Source: Oscillospiraceae bacterium
GTDB lineage: Bacteria > Bacillota > Clostridia > Oscillospirales > Acutalibacteraceae
Length of the DNA stretch: 64,000 nt
Assembly: GCA_015066205.1 (NCBI GenBank)
Contig: SVOV01000008.1
Location: forward strand, 1-64,000
Direction: 5' to 3'
Numbering within the stretch: position 1 is the first letter of the stretch; the number at the start of each line of letters is the position of its first letter. The translations under genes were made by a program, and so were the position numbers. Below are positions 57,315 to 64,000 of this stretch, one piece after another. The notes below the pieces were generated by a model. The model searched no databases and had not been told where the DNA came from. It was given only the letters and a program-made list of their open reading frames with translations.

Positions 57315-58475
57315 TTATTCTGCGTATTTTTTTATGTCGCCGCATTCGTCGAGGACGGACATAAGGATGTAAAGTCTCGGAATGTGGAAGGGGCCCTTGA
57401 AGATGTTGCCCTTGAGGGTGTTGGAAACGGTGTTGTCATAATGGAGATAGCCGTACCATTCGCCGTTTTTCTCGTCAACGAAATACTTCTTGCAGTATTC
57501 CTTAATCTGCTCATAATCCTTGAGGTATTTTTCGTCGCCGAACTGAAGATAAGCCATTCTGAGAGCTATCATAGCTTCACACTGAGGCCACCATAATTTC
57601 ATATCCCATTCAAGCTGAACGGGGGGATAGCCTAAAAGGTCGGTAAATGCAATAATACCGCCGTGCTTCTTGTCAATGCCGAGAGGAAGAGTGATATCGA
57701 TTATCTTTTTGCCGATATTGATAACCTCTTTATTATCTGTAAGAATACCTTCAAGCATAATAAACCAAGCAGCCTCAAGTGAATGGCCGGGGTTTACGAT
57801 TCTGCCCGAGGGAGTGTTTACAAATTTTCCGTCAGTTGTAACGCTTTCAAGAAGAGCCTTATCCGTAAGATAACCGCCGTGAAGAATTTCATCAAGACAT
57901 TCCTTGCAGATGGTGTTATACCATTCCTTTTTATCGGTGTTCATGCTTCTCATTGTCTGTGCTGTGGAAAGCATAATCATAGCGGGGGAGAGAGCCTTTG
58001 TTCCGAGATTCTCGGGGTTAATTTTCGGGGGATTTGTTCTTTTGCCCGTAAAACATTCGTAAGCTACGGTGAAATATTTTTCGGCAGCTTCTAAAGCATC
58101 CTCTCTGCCTGTACCCTTATAAAGCTCTGCACAGCCTATTGCCGCAAAGGTTTCGGAGAAATAGTATCTTCTCTTCTGAAGCTCCTTGCCCTCTTTTGTA
58201 ACGGTGAAGAACATTCTGCCGTCGGTATCGGTGCACTTGGGAAGAAAGCCGTAGATACATTCTGCGGCCTTAAGATATTCGGGATTCTTTTCAATAACAT
58301 TATAAGCCTTCATAAAAGACCATAATGCTCTGCCCTGAAACCATACGCTTTTATCTGTGCCGTAAACCTCGCCCTTTTCGTCGAGCTGGGTGAAAATACC
58401 GCCGTTTTCATAATCAATAGCGGTCTTAAGCCAGAAGGGAAGAATGTTTTCAGTTAAGGTGTTTCTGTAATTCAT
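57315..58475 (-). CDS. AGE-family epimerase/isomerase
   Basis: FWLKTAIDYENGGIFTQLDEKGEVYGTDKSVWFQGRALWSF; NPGHSLEAAWF. Confidence 0.88.
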   Translation of the reverse strand: MNYRNTLTENILPFWLKTAIDYENGGIFTQLDEKGEVYGTDKSVWFQGRALWSFMKAYNVIEKNPEYLKAAECIYGFLPKCTDTDGRMFFTVTKEGKELQKRRYYFSETFAAIGCAELYKGTGREDALEAAEKYFTVAYECFTGKRTNPPKINPENLGTKALSPAMIMLSTAQTMRSMNTDKKEWYNTICKECLDEILHGGYLTDKALLESVTTDGKFVNTPSGRIVNPGHSLEAAWFIMLEGILTDNKEVINIGKKIIDITLPLGIDKKHGGIIAFTDLLGYPPVQLEWDMKLWWPQCEAMIALRMAYLQFGDEKYLKDYEQIKEYCKKYFVDEKNGEWYGYLHYDNTVSNTLKGNIFKGPFHIPRLYILMSVLDECGDIKKYAE

Positions 58476-58499
58476 ATTGTTACCGTCCTTTGTCCGTGA

Positions 58500-59807
58500 T
58501 TAATAACTGAATAAAATTTTATTATCTATTCCCGAGCGGGAAATATAATCCTTGGTCTTGTCATCCGGGCTGTCGAAAAGAGCGAGAACGGAATATGCCT
58601 CCTTTGCGGAGCTTATGCTCTTTTTTGCCAGTGAGCCCGCATCAATAATAAATGCAAGAGGCATTTCCTCAATAAACTGAATTATCTCCGAGTTTTTCAG
58701 CTGCTCGGTATATTGTTTTGAAGCTCTGAAATCGATGCAATAGGAAAGGCAGTCAGATGAAAGAAGCTCACCGCCGTATTTTTCATTGGGAAGCTCGCTT
58801 ATATTCACAAATGCCGTAATGTCGCAGTTAAGAATAATTCTTTCAGCTCCGGCAATATCCACCGCTTTATTTATAAAGGATATGAGAGCAGAGGCTCTGT
58901 CCTCGGTTTTTACATTCTCGCCGTAATAAGGGGCAGTAAGAGAAAATGCGGTGGGAAAGCACACATTATCAAGCAGAATGTAAGTAAATCCGCAGTCTGC
59001 CGCTGCTTTGATTACAGATAAAACATATTCCTGTGAATTCTCCGAAAGGGGGTTGAGCCAGAGATTTCTGTCATCATCCCTGAAGAACTCACCGAGAGAG
59101 GTCATAAGCTCCATTCCCGTATATTCATAGGGCTTTGTGCTGTCCGTAAAGCAGCTGATATATGCTATGGAATCAATATTATGCTCATTTTTAAGGGCTG
59201 TTAGCTTTTCCTTGAGATTTTCTTCGGCTGTCATAAGCTTTTTTGATTTATAGATATTATCCGAAATATGAATATAGCCCTCTTCATTTTTTACATCAAG
59301 AAGAATTGTATTTCCCGTCAGAGAGCCGCTGATCTCTTCAGCCGTGCTTTCGATAAAGACTTCGGGAGAAAGCCTTTGTCCGTCTGTGAAAAGAACGCTT
59401 TCTTCCTCGGGCGGGGTTACTGCGGGAACGATTTCTCTTTCGGAAAAAACGATCAGAAGCTCTGTAACAAAAAGGGTCAGAAGAAAAACTGCAACGAAAC
59501 AAAGGGAAAGAATAATTTTTCCTCTTACGGAAAGCTTTTCTTTTCCCTGTAAATTCTCTCTGAAGCCCTCGTGATCGACCACCGAGGGGTAGTCCTTTGA
59601 AAAACGGTAATAAGCCTTTGTTCTTACGGTTTCGGGAGCCTTCTGCTCCGTGGCGGAGCGGACTCTTTTTCTGAAAAGCTCATTGCGTTTTTTTTCAGAA
59701 ATTTTTTTTGCTCTCTCTACGGCTTCCTTCTGCCGTTTTGCGCGGCCTCTTAAAACATCAGAGGAGGGAGATGCTGAATTTTCCTGTTTTTTATTTTTCT
59801 TTTTCAT
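58500..59807 (-). CDS. Membrane-anchored putative glycoside hydrolase (DUF4015-like)
   Basis: ILLDVKNEEGYIHI, NLWLNPLSENSQEYVLSVIKAAADCGFTYILLDNVCFP; single TM near N-terminus. Confidence 0.7.
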   Translation of the reverse strand: MKKKNKKQENSASPSSDVLRGRAKRQKEAVERAKKISEKKRNELFRKRVRSATEQKAPETVRTKAYYRFSKDYPSVVDHEGFRENLQGKEKLSVRGKIILSLCFVAVFLLTLFVTELLIVFSEREIVPAVTPPEEESVLFTDGQRLSPEVFIESTAEEISGSLTGNTILLDVKNEEGYIHISDNIYKSKKLMTAEENLKEKLTALKNEHNIDSIAYISCFTDSTKPYEYTGMELMTSLGEFFRDDDRNLWLNPLSENSQEYVLSVIKAAADCGFTYILLDNVCFPTAFSLTAPYYGENVKTEDRASALISFINKAVDIAGAERIILNCDITAFVNISELPNEKYGGELLSSDCLSYCIDFRASKQYTEQLKNSEIIQFIEEMPLAFIIDAGSLAKKSISSAKEAYSVLALFDSPDDKTKDYISRSGIDNKILFSY

Positions 59808-59926
59808 AAATGAGATCACCTTGAAAAACATCGGGTAAAAACCGTCTGTCCTTCCATATTTTTTACATTGCGAACAAGCCTCCTACGGAATAAAATGTAG
59901 ATGAACAACACTTTACGGAGGCAGAA

Positions 59927-60496
59927 ATGAATATTATTTTCAGAAATGAATACAGAGTAGAGGCTGAGATCACGGATGAGGAGCTTGACTCCTTCGGCGT
60001 TACATATGAGGAGCTTGATTACGGAAATATCGAAACAAGACGCGTATTAAGAAATATTGCCGAAAAGATCAGAATGCTATCCGGTGCCGAGATTAATTTT
60101 TCGGGCCGTCTTCTTATTGAGGTCATAAAGGAAAGAAGCGATCTTTTCAGAATATGCTTTTCCAGACTTTCAAATAAAAACGGGGATGACAAATCGGTAA
60201 AACAGCTTGTGAAAAGCGAAAATGAGCCTGTTGTAGCTGAATTTTCCGATATTGAGGATGTGCTTCTCTCCTTGCCGCTGTTTGAAAGGGACACTCTCTC
60301 CTCACTTTATGAAAAAAACGGAAAATACCGTCTGATAGCATATCTTCCGGGGGAGAAAAAGGAGAGGCTTTTGCTGAGAATATCAGAGTTTTCGGAGGTC
60401 ATGCCCGAGGGACTTACCGAAAAGGCAAGGTGTGAGGAGCTGTGGAGCTGTATTATAGAGGGGAGTGCTTTAAGTAAGCTTAATGAGGTCTTTTGA
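59927..60496 (+). CDS. mecA: MecA-like adaptor protein
   Basis: ITDEELDSFGVTYEELDYGNIETRRVLRNIAEKIR; C-terminal MecA-like region. Confidence 0.75.
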   Translation: MNIIFRNEYRVEAEITDEELDSFGVTYEELDYGNIETRRVLRNIAEKIRMLSGAEINFSGRLLIEVIKERSDLFRICFSRLSNKNGDDKSVKQLVKSENEPVVAEFSDIEDVLLSLPLFERDTLSSLYEKNGKYRLIAYLPGEKKERLLLRISEFSEVMPEGLTEKARCEELWSCIIEGSALSKLNEVF

Positions 60497-61127
60497 GGGA
60501 TTCAACGGCAGTCTTTTTATCACCCTTGAATACAAACGAGCCCGCAACGAGAACATTTGCTCCCGCTTCCTTTACAAGGGGAGCGGTGGTATCGGTGATC
60601 CCGCCGTCAACCTGAATGTCGGTTGAAAGACCGAGCCGCTCACATTCCTTTCTTACCTTTGCGATCTTTAATGTCTGTTCTTCCATAAAGCTCTGACCGC
60701 CGAAACCGGGCTCAACTGTCATAACGAGCACCATATCCAGCTTCCCGAGATAGGGGAAAACCGCTTCTGCGGGAGTTGCAGGCTTTAATGCAATGCCCGC
60801 TTTCTTGCCGAGGCTCTTTATAAGATCGACAGTTTTTTCGGTATCGGAATCGGATTCAATATGAAATGTTATGATATCAGCGCCCGCCGAAATGAAATCG
60901 GGGATATACTTATAGGGGGCGCTTATCATAAGATGCACATCAAATATAATATCGGAGCATTTTCTAAGGGATTTCACAATGGGAGCGCCGAGAGTGATAT
61001 TAGGGACAAAATGACCGTCCATAACATCGATATGAAGCATATCTGCTCCCGCAGCTGCACAGGAAACAGCCTCTTCTCCGAGTCTTGAAAAATCACTTGC
61101 AAGAATTGATGGGGAAACCTTGATCAT
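60480..61127 (-). CDS. rpe: Ribulose-phosphate 3-epimerase
   Basis: SILASDFSRLGEE, HIDVMDGHFVPNITLG, TVEPGFGGQSFME, VDGGI. Confidence 0.95.
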   Translation of the reverse strand: MIKVSPSILASDFSRLGEEAVSCAAAGADMLHIDVMDGHFVPNITLGAPIVKSLRKCSDIIFDVHLMISAPYKYIPDFISAGADIITFHIESDSDTEKTVDLIKSLGKKAGIALKPATPAEAVFPYLGKLDMVLVMTVEPGFGGQSFMEEQTLKIAKVRKECERLGLSTDIQVDGGITDTTAPLVKEAGANVLVAGSFVFKGDKKTAVESLKRPH

Positions 61128-61326
61128 AATCAGTCACCTTAAAAATTTAATATAAGATAAGTATAGCACAAGGTGTATTCATTTGCAATATTTCCTTTAA
61201 GCAAGATTTAAGGGGGGTATGATAAATATAAAACGGGAATAAAATAACTTGATTTTCTTTTTGGTATATGATAAAATACATCTATAAATGCGCAAATATA
61301 CCTAAAAATCAGAAGGGAAATTAATA

Positions 61327-62202
61327 ATGAAAAAAATGTATCTCGCTATATTTTTAATTGTTCTTGTAGTTGTTGTTTTTGCAGGCTGTCTGAATTTCTC
61401 AAATTCCTTTGAAACCTCAACAACTACGGATTATTACGAGGATAATACAACAGATATTCTTCTTCCTCCCGAAAACGATGTGACAGGCGGCGAGCAGAAT
61501 ACTCTCCCCGGTGAAAATGTAACAGAGCCCGGCATTGAAGAAATTACAGGCTCCGAAAACAGCACAGGTACGGGAGAAGAGAACACAAGCTCTTCATCCG
61601 TAAATACCCCCGCACCCTCTTCAAGCGAATATGACTATCTCAAGAGCGGTTCTTTCTCAATGAAGGGCAAAATGATCGACAAAACAGGTCTTGATTCACC
61701 CTATGAGGTTGCTATCACTCCTGACAGCATCTATATGCTTTCAGATTTCAGCGGTGTTCCTATGGGAATGCTTATTGCAGATGATACGGTTTATATGGTT
61801 TATCCCGAAAAGAAGGCTTATCTTGAATTCTCCGACAGCATTATGAAGATGGCAGGTCTTGATCTTAATGAGCTTACAAGCTCCGCAGACATCAGCTTCG
61901 GCAGCTACGGAAATCTCTCCGATGCAAAAAAGGTATCGGAAGCAGTCTGCAACGGACATAACTGCAAGGTTTACCATTTTGATGTGGCTTCGGGCGAATC
62001 CCGTGTTTATATGGACGGCACAGAGCTTATCCGTCTTGCTACATATGACAGCGAAGGAAAGTTTGTTTCCTCCATTGATGTTGATACAATTTCAGGTACG
62101 GTTCCCGCTGAAAAGAGAACTCCTCCCTCAGACTATAAGGCTTATAAGGGCGTGACAGGTATGATGAGCTTTATGACCTTACTTGACGGAATTATGGAAT
62201 AA
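61327..62202 (+). CDS. Lipoprotein of unknown function
   Basis: Lipobox VVVFAGC; low-complexity linker then a globular domain. Confidence 0.75.
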   Translation: MKKMYLAIFLIVLVVVVFAGCLNFSNSFETSTTTDYYEDNTTDILLPPENDVTGGEQNTLPGENVTEPGIEEITGSENSTGTGEENTSSSSVNTPAPSSSEYDYLKSGSFSMKGKMIDKTGLDSPYEVAITPDSIYMLSDFSGVPMGMLIADDTVYMVYPEKKAYLEFSDSIMKMAGLDLNELTSSADISFGSYGNLSDAKKVSEAVCNGHNCKVYHFDVASGESRVYMDGTELIRLATYDSEGKFVSSIDVDTISGTVPAEKRTPPSDYKAYKGVTGMMSFMTLLDGIME

Positions 62203-62203
62203 T

Positions 62204-62935
62204 ATGAAAAAAACTGCATTGGTAACAGGCGGAGCAAAAGGAATCGGCGCCGCCATAGTGAGAAGACTTTGTGAAGACGGCTTCACGGTTGCAGTAAATT
62301 ATCTTAAATCAGAGCAAAGTGTGAATTCGCTTTGCTCTGAACTCACTCTCGCGGGATATGATGTGTTTCCCGTTAAGGCAGATGTTTCGTCCTCTGAGGA
62401 TGTAAAAAGAATGTTTTCTTTTATCTGTGAGAAAACAGGCGGTGTTGATGTTCTTGTCAATAATGCCGGAGTGTCCCTCTGGGGGCTTTTTCAGGATACC
62501 TCAGACGAAATGTGGAGTGAGATAACAGATATAAATCTTAAAGGTACTTTCAACTGCTGCCGCGAGGCACTGCCCTATATGATAAATAAGGGCTGCGGCA
62601 GAATCGTCAACATATCATCCGTCTGGGGACAGGTCGGAGCATCCTGTGAAGCGGTCTATTCCGCATCAAAGGCAGGTGTGATCGGGCTTACAAAAGCACT
62701 CTCAAAGGAAGCCGCCTTAAGCGGTATAACCGTAAACTGTGTTGCCCCGGGAGTAATTGACACCGATATGATGAAAAGATTCTCCGATGAAGAAAAAAAG
62801 GACATCTGCGAGGAGATTCCCATGGGAAGAATGGGAGAAGCAGGGGAGGTTGCCGCCGCTGTTTCATTTTTTGTGAGTGACGGCGCTTCTTATATAACAG
62901 GACAGATTCTCGGAGTTAACGGCGGAACCGTATGA
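62204..62935 (+). CDS. SDR-family 3-oxoacyl-ACP reductase-like protein
   Basis: ALVTGGAKGIGAAIV, NNAGVS, SSVWGQ...YSASKAG. Confidence 0.9.
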   Translation: MKKTALVTGGAKGIGAAIVRRLCEDGFTVAVNYLKSEQSVNSLCSELTLAGYDVFPVKADVSSSEDVKRMFSFICEKTGGVDVLVNNAGVSLWGLFQDTSDEMWSEITDINLKGTFNCCREALPYMINKGCGRIVNISSVWGQVGASCEAVYSASKAGVIGLTKALSKEAALSGITVNCVAPGVIDTDMMKRFSDEEKKDICEEIPMGRMGEAGEVAAAVSFFVSDGASYITGQILGVNGGTV

Positions 62936-63054
62936 GCGGTTCCGTCTTTTCTGTTTATTATAATAATTATATAAAGAATTCTTTTAATTACCTTGACTGA
63001 TATCAGCTATTGTTGTATAATTAATCAGTATATTTTTTTACGGAGGAAATTTTT

Positions 63055-63834
63055 ATGTTTGATTTTGCGGACTTTAAGGAAAGTCCATTGATGCTTACAA
63101 TGGCGGCGGTCATTATCGGCTTTGTCGTTATTGAATCTCTCTTCTTTTTGATCAAAGCATGGAAAAGAGGAAAGGAAATAGGAATGAGTACGGATGCTCT
63201 CAAAAATGCAGTGGTTTCAAGTGCTCTTTTCTCGGTAGCTCCCGCTATTTCAATTCTTGCAACTGTTGTTGTTCTCGCTTCCTCTCTCGGTATTGTTCTT
63301 CCCTGGATAAGACTGAGCGTCGTAGGTAATCTTCTCTACGAAACAACAGCCGCTGAAACAATGCTTGATGTTCTCGGCTCCAATATCAATACAGAGGTTA
63401 CAAAAGAGGCTGATTTCGCAGCTATAGCATGGGTTATGACAACAGGTATCTGCTTCGGTCTTGTGCTTGTTACCGTTCTCGGTAAGTTCATTATCAAGAA
63501 GATCAATAAGGTTGCAACAAAGAGCCAAAAGAGCTCAAATATTGCCGATGTTATTTCCGCTTCCGCGTTTATCGGTATCATCTCTGCTTTTGTTGCTCAG
63601 TCCATCAACGGTAAGTCCTCCGACGGCTCAAGTGACGCAGGCTTTATGTCGATAGTAACACTTATAAGTGCTATAGTAATCTATCTTGTTTTTGAAACTC
63701 TCTGCCAGAAGCTGAAGCTTCAGAAGCTGGAGCTTTTTGCTACTCCTTTAAGTATTTTTGGTGCTATGGCAATAGCAGTTCTTCTCAATATGTGGCTGCC
63801 CGAAACAGTTACATCATTCACTTGGTGGGGGTAA
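63055..63834 (+). CDS. DUF5058-like membrane protein
   Basis: Multi-TM 259 aa; typical SALFSVAPAISILATVVVLASSLGIVLPWIRLSVVGNLLYET. Confidence 0.75.
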   Translation: MFDFADFKESPLMLTMAAVIIGFVVIESLFFLIKAWKRGKEIGMSTDALKNAVVSSALFSVAPAISILATVVVLASSLGIVLPWIRLSVVGNLLYETTAAETMLDVLGSNINTEVTKEADFAAIAWVMTTGICFGLVLVTVLGKFIIKKINKVATKSQKSSNIADVISASAFIGIISAFVAQSINGKSSDGSSDAGFMSIVTLISAIVIYLVFETLCQKLKLQKLELFATPLSIFGAMAIAVLLNMWLPETVTSFTWWG

Positions 63835-63840
63835 GTAAAA

Positions 63841-64000
63841 ATGGCTAAAGTTAAAAAAGAGAAAAATTATTTTGATACAGTACATATCTGGGGCAGAATC
63901 TGGACTGTAGGCGCTCTTATCGTTCTGTTTTCTCTCCCCGTTGCAATAAGTGTATATTATAATGCCTGGCCCGAAGCAAACCTTGTATTTACCGCACTTC
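63841..64000 (+). CDS. Partial CDS, membrane protein running off the window
   Basis: MAKVKKEKNYFDTVHIWGRIWTVGALIVLFSLPVAISVYYNAWPEANLVFTAL...; no stop before 64000. Confidence 0.7.
   Translation, partial: MAKVKKEKNYFDTVHIWGRIWTVGALIVLFSLPVAISVYYNAWPEANLVFTAL

Overview
This 64 kb window looks like a chromosomal segment of a low-to-mid GC Clostridia-type Firmicute (inference from SpoIVFA/SpoIVFB-like genes, a T-box, an L-box and the overall gene style; taxonomy not verified). Most of it is housekeeping: azlCD, TIGR03960/TIGR03936 radical SAM pair, yifB, leucine-dehydrogenase-like gene, stand-alone 5S rRNA, a T-box-controlled XRE-cupin-acyl-CoA ligase, a lysine-riboswitch dapA-dapB-ddh-lysA operon, a five-gene opp/dpp operon, tRNA-Ala(CGC), ychF, glyS, mecA and rpe. 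The main accessory region is a restriction-modification island at about 53.0-57.1 kb with two m5C methyltransferases, two candidate nuclease ORFs and a controller protein. The best candidates for something undescribed are: (1) four tandem unannotated small ORFs at 48204-48887, encoding 39-48 aa leaderless acidic amphipathic peptides in an A-B-A'-B' order, with a strong promoter and a terminator; (2) two intergenic hairpin arrays at about 28.3-28.5 kb and 39.96-40.13 kb sharing one mirror-symmetric layout (7-nt GTGATAT-like spacers on the left, ATATCAC-like spacers on the right, a small hairpin between each); (3) an Ile-type T-box on a regulator-acyl-CoA-ligase fusion; (4) a long structured 5' leader on a BspA-like LRR surface protein gene; (5) a four-helix-bundle gene bracketed by 34-bp inverted repeats. 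All family assignments come from reading protein motifs; no searches were run.
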